Positions 17,553-26,496 are shown, numbered from the stretch's first letter. The stretch is 64,000 nucleotides of DNA from Bradyrhizobium sp. WSM1743 (GCF_000473065.1 NZ_AXAZ01000042.1:1-64000), one strand, 5' to 3'. The notes: generated by a model not told the origin, from the letters alone. Numbers and translations are program-made.

Positions 17553-18047
17553 ATGGGCTCGAGAACTTACACCGGGGCTTCTTTCAAGGATTTGATGAAC
17601 GACAATTATTTCCCGCTGGAAAACATGCAGAGGAGCGTGGACATCCTGAAGGCGTCGCCGGACATTCATCTGCCGACTCTCGAGTATGGCCAATACCACC
17701 TGATCCTGACGCCGGCCGACAGATGGCCGGATGGGAGCGCAGCGTATTGGCACAAGGAGAAGGGCCGGGCTCGCGTCGATCTCAGCACCCAGCCGAACTG
17801 CACGCCGCTCTCCAACGACGAGCCCGGCGTCATTCCGCTGACCCGCTGCGATCTGCTCGATGCCAGCGTCCGGAAGTGCTTCAATTCCGAGCCGCCGATC
17901 CCGATGAAGACCAATATCATCACCCATGCGGCGAGCGACGCCTATGCGCACCGACACGAGATCCGGCTGACGTGGGAATATGCCAACGGCGATGACAAGG
18001 CGCCGACGCTGCTCTATCTGACGATGGTCTGCCCGTACAGGGAGTGA
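17553..18047 (+). CDS. Hypothetical protein of 164 residues
   Basis: The start at 17553 has a GAGGGA site six bases upstream; the longer frame from 17454 lacks one. The product is soluble, with no signal peptide or membrane helix, rich in aromatic residues and Pro (FKDLMNDNYFPLENM, LEYGQYHLILTPADRWPDGS) and with four scattered Cys (NCTPL, TRCDLL, RKCFN, MVCPYRE). No family is recognised. It is followed by a strong intrinsic terminator, so it is probably a monocistronic real gene. Confidence 0.65.
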   Translation: MGSRTYTGASFKDLMNDNYFPLENMQRSVDILKASPDIHLPTLEYGQYHLILTPADRWPDGSAAYWHKEKGRARVDLSTQPNCTPLSNDEPGVIPLTRCDLLDASVRKCFNSEPPIPMKTNIITHAASDAYAHRHEIRLTWEYANGDDKAPTLLYLTMVCPYRE

Positions 18048-18076
18048 TTAGAAACGTTCTGTTTCGTGAGCATGAA

Positions 18077-18103
18077 CGCCCGCGCCATAGGCGCGGGCGT
18101 TTT
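18077..18103 (+). terminator. Intrinsic terminator
   Basis: A perfect 10-bp stem (CGCCCGCGCC with GGCGCGGGCG), an ATA loop and TTTT lie 30 bp after the stop at 18047. Confidence 0.9.
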
Positions 18104-18479
18104 GTCTAGCAGCTGACCGCCGCGCGCCACGTTGCTGCTCCAGGCGCGAGCGTCGCGCCGACTTGAGCCCGCCGCAGCGCCTTGCGCGCGTCGTCCCGTC
18201 TCGCCTTCCATCAAGGGTGTTCGCACGAAGATGGCGCGCTTCCCTGCTGCATCTGCACTCGTGTCGATGCGCCGAACGAGGTGTTCGACACCTATGCGCG
18301 GCCAGTCGGCGATTTGGTTGCGGGGGCGGACGCAACCACCGCTACCAGCATTCGGTTCGGGGTGCCATTTGATCGAGGCCCCTCCTGCCTCGCGGATGCA
18401 GTGAACATATTCCAGGCTATTGATTTTTCGAAATCGACGCCGGATCGAACGAAAACGTCAGATCGCGCGACAGAGTTGC
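18104..18479. other. Gene-free stretch of 376 bp
   Basis: Between the terminator and the pentapeptide gene there are open frames on both strands, but none has a ribosome site or a recognisable protein. I see no repeat, RNA gene or clear promoter here. Confidence 0.5.
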
Positions 18480-19068
18480 ATGGCTGGATCTGATGATCCC
18501 AATGCTTTGCCTGAACCGGATGAATCTCTGGATCGTACGGTGCGCCTGCCGCCCAACGACTGCTCGCTGGCCGGGACGGTGCAGCAGGGCCGCGATATGA
18601 TGTTCGCTCAGCTCGCCGACGTGAACATGACCGAAGCGCTGGGCAATGTTTCACGACGCGGTGCTCGAAGGCGCCATTTTAGCGCGTTGCGATCTGCGTG
18701 GCGCGACCTTCAATAGCGCCAATCTGCGCCGAGCCGACCTTCGCGGTGCGAATTGTGGGCTCGACAATCTAGGCGGTTCGACCGATTTCATTGGAGCTGA
18801 CCTTTCAGGTGCCGAATTGCGTCAGGCCAATATCGGCGGTGCGGATTTCACTGGCGCGAAGTTGATCGGCACCGATCTTTCCGGCGCCAACGCCGTCAGT
18901 GAGTTGCCTAACTGGCGGCTCACATGGTTCAGGGGCGCTGATTTGACCAATGCACGTCTTGCGGGAGCAAGGCTGAGCGGCGCGACATACGACGATCGCA
19001 CCGTCTTTCCCCGCGGGTTCAATCCGGACGAGGCCGGGATGATCCGATTCGTCGGGAGAAAGATGTAG
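18480..19068 (+). pseudogene. Pentapeptide-repeat protein gene with a frameshift
   Basis: The first part (from ATG 18480, MAGSDDPNALPEPDESLD) runs into pentapeptides CSLAG, TVQQG, RDMMF, AQLAD and VNMTE. The repeats then continue in the +1 frame as AVLEG, AILAR, CDLRG, ATFNS, ANLRR, ADLRG to the stop at 19068. Leaving out the seven bases at 18642-18648 joins the frames and restores exact five-residue register (VNMTE, ALFHD, AVLEG). Pentapeptide proteins fold as a right-handed beta helix of unknown or DNA-mimic function. The 3' part could still be translated from an ATG at 18646, which lies within the extra bases. Confidence 0.75.
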
Positions 19069-19207
19069 ACGGTGGATGTGAACACCTTCGGGAATTGCGG
19101 GGCGGGACATTCGATTGAGCGACAAGAAGTCCGCATTGCTGCAACGTCTCGCCAAGCTGAGCCTGCGGATGGGGTCAAACGACCTTGCAATAGCCTCTGC
19201 CGAAATA

Positions 19208-19236
19208 AAAATGGCCCGCATCAAGCGGGCCATTTT
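19208..19236 (-). terminator. Terminator of the tRNA-fMet gene
   Basis: A perfect 12-bp stem (AAAATGGCCCGC with GCGGGCCATTTT) and a 5-base loop are followed on the minus strand by a TTTTTATTT run, 27 bp downstream of the tRNA. Confidence 0.9.
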
Positions 19237-19262
19237 CGTATCGGATCCGGTCAATCCGAATT

Positions 19263-19339
<77 letters not shown>

Positions 19340-19647
19340 TTAAACACTTGCGCGCCTTCGCCAAAATGCCGGGGACGGTGGATGAGGGCCGGCGCTGTTC
19401 GCGTGGCTTACTTGTCCCGCCCAAAGGCTTCCTTGGAAGGCAACCCCGGGGCAAAGCCCGTCGGGTGCGGGGCGTATGTATCAAGGCGAGGTGCCTTTGG
19501 AAAGAGCTGCGGGAACGTTTTTTTCGACTTTATGACAGGCAGATGGACCGGATTCCGGTCGATTTGCCGCATACTTGCCAGAAGTTCCGCAAAGGGCCAG
19601 CTTGCGGCAACAAACAGAGGCGAAACGCCGTCTTGGGGAGGACCGCC
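19340..19647. other. Gene-free stretch of 308 bp
   Basis: This space between tRNA-fMet and the aldehyde dehydrogenase gene should hold the promoters of both. I see T-rich sequence near 19517-19530 but no promoter I can place with confidence. Confidence 0.4.
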
Positions 19648-21105
19648 ATGGACCACGCCTTGGACCATCCCTTGGATCGCCCCCTGACGAGCGCCGCGCT
19701 GCGGGTGCTGGAAGATCGCTTCCACGCCATGGTCGCGCGGTCGCGGAACGAGCCGGCGCCCGACCTTGCCCAGCGGCTTGACCGGCTGGCACGGCTGCGC
19801 AGCGTCGTCGCCGACAACGAAGAGCGCTTCCGGCAGGCGATCTCGACCGATTTCGGCCACCGCTGCGCGGTCGAGACCACCATCGCCGAGACCATGCTGG
19901 TGTTCTCCGAGATCCGGCATGCCAAAAAACACCTCAAGACCTGGATGACGCTGCAGCGCGTCGCCACCGCGCTGCAATTCCTGCCCGCGCGCAACCGGCT
20001 GATGCCGCAGCCGCTCGGCGTCGTCGGCATCATCGCGCCATGGAATTACCCGCTCCAGCTCACGCTCGCGCCCGCGATCGGCGCCATCGCCGCCGGCAAC
20101 CGCGTCATCATCAAGCCGAGCGAGCTGGTCCCGCACTTCGCGGCGCTGCTGAGGGAGACCGTCGCCCAGAAGTTCGATGCCGCGGAGGTGCTGGTCACCG
20201 GCGTCGAGGACGAGATCGCCAAGGGGTTTGCGAGCCTGCCATTCGATCATCTCGTCTTCACTGGCTCGACGCGGGTCGGGCGGCTGGTCGCGGAGGCCGC
20301 GGGGCGCAATCTGACGCCTGTTACGCTCGAGCTCGGCGGCAAATCGCCTGCCATCATCGACGCATCCGCCGACCTGGAAGAGGCAGCCGAGCGCATCGCC
20401 TACGGAAAACTGCTCAATGCCGGGCAGACCTGCATCGCGCCGGACTACGTGCTGGTGCCGGAAAATTCTGTGCAGTCCTTCGCCGAGAAAGTGCGCGCGC
20501 AGATGCGGCGCATGTTCGGCACCGATCCTGCCAACAAGGACTACACCTCCATCATCTCCGACCGGCATTATGCCCGGCTCGAAGGCCTGGTTGCGGATGC
20601 CGTGCAGCGTGGCGCAAAAATCCTGCAACCGGCAAAGCCCGATGATCCCAACTGGAAGGCGCATCGCAAATTCCCGCCGACGCTGATCGTCGGTGCGACC
20701 GAGGCGATGGCGGTGATGCAGGAGGAGATCTTTGGCCCGGTGCTGCCGGTGCTCGGCACGCGCGATGCGGCGGAGGCGATCGCCTTCGTCAACGCGCGCG
20801 ACCGGCCGCTCGCGCTTTATTGGTTCGGCAAGGATGGCGGCGCGCGCGACGAGGTGCTGGCGCGCACCGTCTCCGGCGGCGTCACTGCCAACGACTGCCT
20901 GTTTCACTTCACGCAAATCAACCAGCCGATGGGCGGCGTCGGTGCCTCCGGCACCGGCGCCTATCACGGCGAGTGGGGTTTTCGCACCTTCAGCAAGCTG
21001 AAGCCGGTGTTCTATCGCTCCAAGTTCAACCGCCTCGCCGATCTCTATCCGCCCTATGGCGGCAAGATCGCGCGGCTGGAGAAGTTGATGCGGTTGATGT
21101 CGTAG
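19648..21105 (+). CDS. Aldehyde dehydrogenase, coniferyl-aldehyde-dehydrogenase type
   Basis: The 485-residue enzyme oxidises an aldehyde with NAD(P)+. Visible motifs are the Asn in APWNYPLQL, the nucleotide-binding FTGSTRVG, the general-base Glu in LELGGKSP and the catalytic Cys in NAGQTCIAPDY. The C-terminal NQPMGGVGASGTGAYHGEWG and the lack of the usual extended ends put it with class 3-like/coniferyl aldehyde dehydrogenases. GGGGAGG seven bases before the ATG at 19648 sets the start. The true substrate is unknown. It stands alone, followed by two palindromic repeats. Confidence 0.9.
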   Translation: MDHALDHPLDRPLTSAALRVLEDRFHAMVARSRNEPAPDLAQRLDRLARLRSVVADNEERFRQAISTDFGHRCAVETTIAETMLVFSEIRHAKKHLKTWMTLQRVATALQFLPARNRLMPQPLGVVGIIAPWNYPLQLTLAPAIGAIAAGNRVIIKPSELVPHFAALLRETVAQKFDAAEVLVTGVEDEIAKGFASLPFDHLVFTGSTRVGRLVAEAAGRNLTPVTLELGGKSPAIIDASADLEEAAERIAYGKLLNAGQTCIAPDYVLVPENSVQSFAEKVRAQMRRMFGTDPANKDYTSIISDRHYARLEGLVADAVQRGAKILQPAKPDDPNWKAHRKFPPTLIVGATEAMAVMQEEIFGPVLPVLGTRDAAEAIAFVNARDRPLALYWFGKDGGARDEVLARTVSGGVTANDCLFHFTQINQPMGGVGASGTGAYHGEWGFRTFSKLKPVFYRSKFNRLADLYPPYGGKIARLEKLMRLMS

Positions 21106-21112
21106 GGGCAGT

Positions 21113-21204
21113 CGTTCCGGGGCGCGAAGCGAACCCCGGAACCTCGAGATTCTCAGGTGCGCAAGTGCGCACCTGAGTTCGCGCTGCGCGCGCCCCGGAA
21201 TGAC
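21113..21204. repeat. Intergenic palindrome, family A
   Basis: Ends match as CGTTCCGGGGCGCG and CGCGCCCCGGAATGACG, with an inner CAGGTGCGCA/TGCGCACCTG hairpin. The same family recurs at 26404-26482 and 38023-38102. Confidence 0.8.
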
Positions 21205-21223
21205 GATAACGGGGGAAATAACC

Positions 21224-21274
21224 TTGACCGACACAGTCGACTTCGTCGTCGTGGGCGCGGGCTCGGGCGGCCGC
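21224..21274 (+). pseudogene. 5' stub of a GMC oxidoreductase gene
   Basis: A TTG start after GGGGGA encodes MTDTVDFVVVGAGSGGR, which is the standard N-terminus of GMC-family flavoenzymes (choline dehydrogenase type) including the FAD-binding GxGxxG. Homology then stops at the edge of a palindromic repeat, and the rest of the gene is absent. It is a remnant of a truncated gene, not a working one. Confidence 0.7.
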
Positions 21275-21291
21275 ACCATCCCGCGAGGGCG

Positions 21292-21375
21292 GGGACCCAT
21301 AACCACAGGGAGCAGTTTGGGACGGGATGGAAACTCCGAGTCTTCGTCAAACCAGGTCCTGTGGTTATGGGTCCC
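21292..21375. repeat. Intergenic palindrome, family E
   Basis: Perfect 18-bp arms (GGGACCCATAACCACAGG at 21292-21309 and its complement at 21358-21375) enclose 48 bp; further CCCGGGAC-type sequence runs to about 21417. Confidence 0.85.
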
Positions 21376-21453
21376 GGATCTGCGCGCGCCTTTGGGCGCG
21401 CTTGCCCGGGACGACGGCGGAGTGCAAATCGCCTCTTCGTGACGATGGGGAAA

Positions 21454-22215
21454 CTAGTTCAGCAGGAAACCACCGTCGACGGTGATGACACTCCCCGTCA
21501 TGTATCGCGACGCGTTCGACGCCAGCAGCAGGATCGCGCCGTCGAGATCGGACTCGGCGCCGACGCGGCGCTGGGGAATGCGTTTGGCGAGGCGCTCGCC
21601 TGCCGGCGTCGACCAGAACGCGTGGTTCATCTCGGTATCGATATAGCCGGGCGCGAGCGCGTTGATGCGGATGTTTTGCCCCGCGAGCTCCAGCGCCATC
21701 GCCTTGGTGGCCTGGATGATGCCGGCCTTGGAGATCGCGTAAGGCGAGACCGCCTTCAAGACGCCGGTGCCGAGCACCGAGGCGATGTTGACGATGTTGC
21801 CAGACTGCTTCCGCGCAATCATGCGCCGCGCGACTTCCGTCGCGAGGAAATAGGCACCCTTGAGGTTGGCGCCGATCACCGCGTCCCAGTCCGCCTCGGT
21901 CTGCTCGGTCGCGAGCTTCTCGATGGCGATGCCGGCATTGTTGATCAGCACCGTGACGGGGCCGAGCGCGGCTTCCACGGCGTCAACGGCCTTGGCGATC
22001 GAGGCGGTGTCGGTGACATCGAGCGCGACCGCAGCTGCGCGGCCGCCCTTGCCGCGGATCTCCTCCTCCAGGCTCTTCAGCTTGTCGGTCTGCCGCGCAG
22101 CGAGCGCGACGGCCGCACCATGCGCCGCCAGCACCCGGGCAAATTGCCGGCCCAGCCCTTGGCTCGCGCCTGTGACGAGGATGGTTTCTTGACTGACGTC
22201 GAACAGGTCTGACAT
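21454..22215 (-). CDS. SDR-family NAD(P)-dependent oxidoreductase
   Basis: The 253-residue protein is a classical short-chain dehydrogenase: cofactor motif TGASQGLG at about 15, NNAGIAIEK at about 90, catalytic Ser in NIASVLG and canonical YAISK near 157, then APGYIDTEM and a C-terminal DGGFLLN. The start at 22215 has an AAGGG site. It is divergent from the broken cvpA-like gene. The substrate cannot be read from the sequence; enoyl/ketoacyl or sugar-type substrates are possible. Confidence 0.9.
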   Translation of the reverse strand: MSDLFDVSQETILVTGASQGLGRQFARVLAAHGAAVALAARQTDKLKSLEEEIRGKGGRAAAVALDVTDTASIAKAVDAVEAALGPVTVLINNAGIAIEKLATEQTEADWDAVIGANLKGAYFLATEVARRMIARKQSGNIVNIASVLGTGVLKAVSPYAISKAGIIQATKAMALELAGQNIRINALAPGYIDTEMNHAFWSTPAGERLAKRIPQRRVGAESDLDGAILLLASNASRYMTGSVITVDGGFLLN

Positions 22216-22318
22216 TGGCGATAACCCTTCGCTTTTGGAGCCATCAATACAGACGATTGTAGCGATCTGAAACCGGAATGATCGGTTCGGCGTTCCCGTG
22301 AAGGCAGGGCTTTGGCTC

Positions 22319-22830
22319 ATGAACAGTTTCGATCTCGCCGTCTATGCCGCGCTCGCCGTCGCGGTCGGCTTCGGTTTCAGGACCGGGCTGCTGCGCAGCG
22401 CCATGACCATCCTCGCCTATCTCCTCGCCGCGCCGATCGCGGTGGCGCTGATGCCGCTGATCGCGCCGCAGCTCGCCGGCAATCCGAACTCGCCCCTGCT
22501 GCAGAACTGGATCTGGTTCTTCGGCATCTTCGTGGTGGTCGGCATGCTGTTCGGCCATATCGGCCGCGTCGCGCTGAACGACACCATCGGCGAAGCCGGC
22601 ATCGGCGACCGGCTCGGCGGCGCCGCGCTCGGCGCCGTCAGGGTCGGCTCGTCGCCACCACGCTGGTCTTGGTGTTCGACCAGATCGTGCCGGCCAACCG
22701 CCAGCCGCCTTTCCTCGCCGGCTCGCATCTGCGACCACTGTTCTCGGCCGCCGGCCAGATGGGCTTCAAGTCGCTGCCGCCGGAGGCCGCGGCCGCGATC
22801 GACCGCCTCAAGCAGGAGCGGCGCATCTGA
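22319..22830 (+). pseudogene. CvpA-family membrane protein gene with a frameshift
   Basis: From the ATG at 22319 the frame encodes MNSFDLAVYAALAVAVGFGF and three more hydrophobic segments typical of CvpA (colicin V production) proteins up to LGGAALGAVRV. Near 22641-22650 the frame shifts by one missing base; the natural continuation LVATTLVLVFDQIVPANRQP through LKQERRI to the stop at 22830 is in another frame. Adding one base in GGGTCGGCTC would restore a protein of about 170 residues, the family's normal length. It is either a real recent mutation or a base error. Confidence 0.78.
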
Positions 22831-22960
22831 TCAGGCGCATTTGCATCGCTGGCGCGGAGGCGCATGCATTTTGGTGCGAGCGTCTCCCTTATCAGCGGCG
22901 CCACAGTTGGCTAGAGTGCGGCCCGTCCAAAACCTGCCTGACATTTACGGGAGTGAAACA

Positions 22961-23743
22961 GTGGATCTTGGGATCAAAGGTCGCCGCGCCATCGTCTGCG
23001 CATCCAGCAAAGGCCTCGGGCGCGCCTGCGCCATTTCGCTGGCGGAGGCCGGCGTTCATGTCACGCTGACCGCGCGCGGCGCCGAGGCCCTGAAGAAGAC
23101 GGCCGACGAGATCCGCAAGGCCTATCCGGACGTAACCGTCACCGAGATCGTCGGCGACATCACGACGCCGGCCGGCCGCGAGGCGGTGCTGAAGGCCTGC
23201 CCCGAACCCGACATCCTGATCAACAATGCCGGCGGCCCGCCGCCCGGCGATTTCCGCAACTGGACCCGCGACGACTGGATCAAGGCGATCGACGCCAACA
23301 TGCTGACCCCGATCGAGCTGATCAAGGCGACGGTGGACGGCATGATGGCGCGCAAGTTCGGCCGCATCGTCAACATCACCTCGGCCGCAGTGAAGGCACC
23401 GATCGACATCCTCGGCCTCTCCAACGGCGCGCGCGCCGGCCTCACCGGCTTCATCGCCGGCCTGTCGCGCAAGACGGTGATCAACAACGTCACCATCAAT
23501 GGCCTGTTGCCGGGCCCGTTCGAGACCGATCGGCTCACCGGCACCGCGAAGGCCGAAGCTCAGAAGCGCGGCACGACGCCTGAGCAGATCCTGGCCGAGC
23601 GCGCCAAGCTCAACCCCGCCGGCCGCTTCGGCCAGCCCGACGAGTTCGGCTATGCCTGCGCCTTCCTGTGCGGCGCCAAGGCCGGCTTCATCACCGGACA
23701 GAACATTCTGCTGGATGGCGGTGCGTTCCCGGGCACGCTGTGA
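22961..23743 (+). CDS. SDR-family oxidoreductase with atypical active site
   Basis: The 260-residue protein starts at a GTG with GGGAG seven bases upstream. It has the SDR cofactor site (CASSKGLGRACA), NNAGGPPPGD at about 88 and a catalytic Ser in NITSAAVKAP. Where the YxxxK pair is expected the sequence reads LSNGARAGLTGF, so Tyr and Lys are replaced (Ser and Arg in the best alignment). This GLSNGAR form may be the rule in its subfamily, so the protein could use a different mechanism. A palindromic repeat follows the stop. Confidence 0.88.
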   Translation: MDLGIKGRRAIVCASSKGLGRACAISLAEAGVHVTLTARGAEALKKTADEIRKAYPDVTVTEIVGDITTPAGREAVLKACPEPDILINNAGGPPPGDFRNWTRDDWIKAIDANMLTPIELIKATVDGMMARKFGRIVNITSAAVKAPIDILGLSNGARAGLTGFIAGLSRKTVINNVTINGLLPGPFETDRLTGTAKAEAQKRGTTPEQILAERAKLNPAGRFGQPDEFGYACAFLCGAKAGFITGQNILLDGGAFPGTL

Positions 23744-23773
23744 GACTGCTGGCCCAAATGTACTGAAGGTGCC

Positions 23774-23857
23774 GTCATGGCCGGGCTTGTCCCGGCCATC
23801 CACGCCTTGCCGCACGCTACGAAGAACGTGGATGCCCGGGACAAGCCCGGGCATGAC
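23774..23857. repeat. Intergenic palindrome, family C
   Basis: GTCATGGCCGGGCTTGTCCC and GGGACAAGCCCGGGCATGAC face each other across a GTGGAT-containing centre. Related copies lie at 30408-30509 and 44449-44550. Confidence 0.8.
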
Positions 23858-23859
23858 GA

Positions 23860-24333
23860 TCACCGCTTCGTCGGTTCGTCCTCATCCTGCTGACTGGGGG
23901 CGGACGAATCGGCCGTCGTGCGCTCGCCCGTCCAGTCGATGCCGAATTCGTCGAGGCCGTTGGCGAGCAGGTCGCCCAGCATCGGCTCGCCGAGCAGATA
24001 GTGCACCGTTTCGCGGCGCGGGCTGCGATACTCACGCCGCGCCTCCACGGCGCGGCTGCGCAGATCCTCCCAGTCTTCGATCGTGCCGTCGCCGCGACCG
24101 AGCCAGGTCAGCGCGACGAGATCGAGCTGCTCGTCCTCATTCAAGGCGATCATGAAACTTCCGAGCTCTTGGACGACAGGGTCGGAGCCGTCGTCCTCGA
24201 GAACATCGAGCGCATCGTCATCGATCGGGTTCGAGCCGGAATCCGGATCGGAGCCCGCCTCCTTGACGTCGAATTCGCGTGCCTTCTCGATGATGAACGC
24301 GACCTTTTCAGCGGATATTGCAAGCTCTGGCAT
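23860..24333 (-). CDS. DUF3775-domain protein
   Basis: A 157-residue acidic protein beginning MPELAISAEKVAFIIEKARE, with an Asp/Ser-rich linker (DPDSGSNPIDDDALDVLEDD) and a conserved C-terminal part (ELDLVALTW-like ELGSFMIALNEDEQLDLVAL, then VHYLLGEPMLGDLLANGLDE). This matches DUF3775, a family of unknown function found in alphaproteobacteria. A GGAGGAGG site precedes the start at 24333; a longer frame from 24384 lacks one. Divergent from an MBL-fold gene. Confidence 0.8.
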   Translation of the reverse strand: MPELAISAEKVAFIIEKAREFDVKEAGSDPDSGSNPIDDDALDVLEDDGSDPVVQELGSFMIALNEDEQLDLVALTWLGRGDGTIEDWEDLRSRAVEARREYRSPRRETVHYLLGEPMLGDLLANGLDEFGIDWTGERTTADSSAPSQQDEDEPTKR

Positions 24334-24446
24334 GGCTCCTCCTCCGGTTCCCGCGATAACGCCGCATTGCGCCAGATGATCCATTGCGCTTGATGGCTGA
24401 AAGCCGCATGTTTCGGCACCAAAACAAGAACATGGGAAGGTGTCGG

Positions 24447-25295
24447 ATGCAGTGGAAGGTGGGCAGGGTCAGAATCACCAAAGTGGTGGAATTGGAGACG
24501 GTGGGTTCGACCCGTTTCATCCTGCCGCTCGCGACCAACGAGGAAATCCGCAAGCTGCCCTGGCTGATCCCGCATTTCGCCACTGAAGAAGGCCGGCTGA
24601 AAATGTCGATCCATTCGCTGGTGGTGGAGACGCCAGGCAAGCGCATCGTGGTCGATACCGGCCTTGGCAACGACAAGCAGGGCCGCAACGTCCCGACCTG
24701 GAACAATCGCAGCACGCCATTTCTGGAGACCATGACGGCGGCCGGCTTTCCGCCCGACAGCATCGACACCGTGCTGTGCACGCATCTTCATGTCGATCAT
24801 GTCGGCTGGAATACGAAGCTGGTCGATGGCAGATGGGTGCCGACCTTTGCAAATGCGCGCTATGTTTTCGGCAGGACCGAATACGAACACTGGCGCGACC
24901 ATTCGAATGAACCGGACAAGGCGGCGGTGTTCAATGATTCCGTGCAGCCGATCGTCGATGCCGGCAGGGCCGATCTGATCGCGAGCGACCACCGGCTCTG
25001 CGAGGAGGTCAGCATGATCCCGACTCCGGGCCACAGCCCCGGCCATATGAGCATCCTGATCCAGTCAGACGGCGAACAGGGCCTGCTCACCGGCGACGTC
25101 GCCCATCACCCCTGCCAGATGGCGCATCTCGACTGGTCCTCGACCGCCGATTCCGACCAGGCACAATCGGCCAAGACACGACTTGAGCTATTCGGTCGGT
25201 TCGCCGATACGCCCACGCTGGTGATTGGCGGGCATTTCTCGGCCGGGCATATCAAGCGCGACGGGGACGCGTTCAGGTTTGTAGCGCTGGATTGA
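24447..25295 (+). CDS. MBL-fold metallohydrolase (first of two paralogues)
   Basis: The 282-residue protein carries the zinc motif THLHVDHVGW (about 110-119), then TPGHSPGH, LLTGDVAHH and GGHFSAGHI, a complete di-metal MBL site resembling lactonase-type enzymes. GGGAAGG six bases upstream marks the start at 24447. A close paralogue lies at 27123, and between them are FAH-type and GST genes, so the four may form a catabolic cluster for an aromatic or lactone compound (inference). Confidence 0.9.
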   Translation: MQWKVGRVRITKVVELETVGSTRFILPLATNEEIRKLPWLIPHFATEEGRLKMSIHSLVVETPGKRIVVDTGLGNDKQGRNVPTWNNRSTPFLETMTAAGFPPDSIDTVLCTHLHVDHVGWNTKLVDGRWVPTFANARYVFGRTEYEHWRDHSNEPDKAAVFNDSVQPIVDAGRADLIASDHRLCEEVSMIPTPGHSPGHMSILIQSDGEQGLLTGDVAHHPCQMAHLDWSSTADSDQAQSAKTRLELFGRFADTPTLVIGGHFSAGHIKRDGDAFRFVALD

Positions 25296-25299
25296 TCTC

Positions 25300-25417
25300 C
25301 GTGTCCCGGACGCGGTGCAGCGTGCAACGCTGCTCCGCAGAGCCGGGACCCAAATGCGGCGGCGTGGGTCCCGGCTCTGCGTCGCGTCATTTCATGCCGC
25401 GCCGCGTCCGGGACACG
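25300..25417. repeat. Intergenic palindrome, family E
   Basis: Perfect 16-bp ends CGTGTCCCGGACGCGG and CCGCGTCCGGGACACG enclose an inner AGAGCCGGGACCC/GGGTCCCGGCTCT hairpin. Confidence 0.85.
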
Positions 25418-25542
25418 AGACCTACGACCGCCCACCGAATTTCGAAGGCTGCAATGCGGCCCGTTCTGAGCGGTTGAATTTCCTGCCGCCCTGTTCCATG
25501 AAGCTATTAACCGATCGGTCCAATCTCCAGGGAGAAACGAGA

Positions 25543-26385
25543 ATGAAGCTTGTTCGTTATGGCGAGAAGGGGGCGGAAAAGCCCGGCCTGATCGACAGAT
25601 CCGGCCAGTTGCGCGACCTGTCGGCGCATGTGAAGGACCTCACCGGCGAGGCCTATTCGCCTGAGTCCCTGAAGAAGCTCGCGGCGCTCGATCCCGCCTC
25701 GCTGCCCGCCGTGTCCGGCAAGCCGCGGTTCGGAGCGCCCGTCACCGGCATCTCGAAATTCGTCGCGATCGGCCTCAATTACAGCGACCATGCCAAGGAG
25801 ACAGGCAACCCGATTCCGGCCGAGCCGATCTTCTTCCTCAAGGCGAACACCGCGCTCTCCGGCCCGAACGATCCGGTCGAAAAGCCGCGCGGCTCGACCA
25901 AGCTCGACTGGGAGGTCGAGATTGCCGCGATCATCGGCACCCGTGCAAAATACGTCTCGGAAGCCGACGCGCTCAACCACGTCGCCGGCTACTGCGTCTG
26001 CAACGACGTCTCCGAGCGCAATTTCCAGATCGAGCGCCTGGGCCAGTGGACCAAGGGCAAGTCGCACGACACGTTCGGCCCGCTCGGGCCGTGGCTCGCC
26101 ACCAAGGACGAGATCAGGGACGTGCAGAACCTTTCGATGTGGCTCGACGTCAATGGCCAGCGCCGCCAGACCGGCTCGACCGCGACCATGATCTTCACCA
26201 TGGCCAAGTGCATCTCCTACGTCTCGCAATTCATGACGCTCCTGCCTGGCGACGTCGTCACCACGGGCACCCCGCCCGGCGTCGGCATGGGCATGAAGCC
26301 GCCGACCTTCCTCAATGTCGGCGATGTCGTGTCGCTCGGCATCGAAGGTCTCGGCGAGCAGCGCCAGGAGATCGTCGCGGCGTAG
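25543..26385 (+). CDS. Fumarylacetoacetate hydrolase-family protein
   Basis: The 280-residue enzyme has the FAH C-terminal fold: GLNYSDHAKE at about 77, the metal-binding DWEVEIAAIIG with acidic ligands at about 125, NDVSERNFQ and a TGTPPGVGMG loop near the end. Members cleave C-C bonds in or hydrate 2-oxo acids such as ureidoglycolate, acylpyruvates or 2-hydroxyhepta-dienedioate. GGGAGAAACG precedes the ATG. It is the first gene after a palindromic repeat and is followed by a GST and a second MBL gene. Confidence 0.9.
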   Translation: MKLVRYGEKGAEKPGLIDRSGQLRDLSAHVKDLTGEAYSPESLKKLAALDPASLPAVSGKPRFGAPVTGISKFVAIGLNYSDHAKETGNPIPAEPIFFLKANTALSGPNDPVEKPRGSTKLDWEVEIAAIIGTRAKYVSEADALNHVAGYCVCNDVSERNFQIERLGQWTKGKSHDTFGPLGPWLATKDEIRDVQNLSMWLDVNGQRRQTGSTATMIFTMAKCISYVSQFMTLLPGDVVTTGTPPGVGMGMKPPTFLNVGDVVSLGIEGLGEQRQEIVAA

Positions 26386-26403
26386 GGCGCGATTCCCTCT
26401 TCG

Positions 26404-26482
26404 TCATTCCGGGACGGCGCGTAAGCGCCGAACCCGGAATCTCGAGATTCCGGGTTCGATGCTTCGCATCGCCCCGGAATGC
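26404..26482. repeat. Intergenic palindrome, family A
   Basis: Starts CATTCCGGGA and ends CCCCGGAATG with a central GGAATCTCGAGATTCC. The right-hand about 50 bp is identical to the copy at 38023-38102. Confidence 0.85.
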
Positions 26483-26496
26483 AACAAGGACCCAAA

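Noticed and set aside
18182..18493. Possible 103-residue protein upstream of the pentapeptide gene
   Set aside because: No ribosome site, no recognisable sequence and overlap with the better supported pentapeptide start.
18646..19068. Intact short pentapeptide protein starting at 18646
   Set aside because: The frame is open, but its ATG arises from seven bases that break the repeat register and it lacks a ribosome site, so a frameshifted longer gene explains it better.
19408..21306. 632-residue leftward open frame opposite the aldehyde dehydrogenase
   Set aside because: It is long only because of high GC. Composition is Arg/His/Gln-rich with no recognisable domain, while the forward frame has all dehydrogenase motifs.
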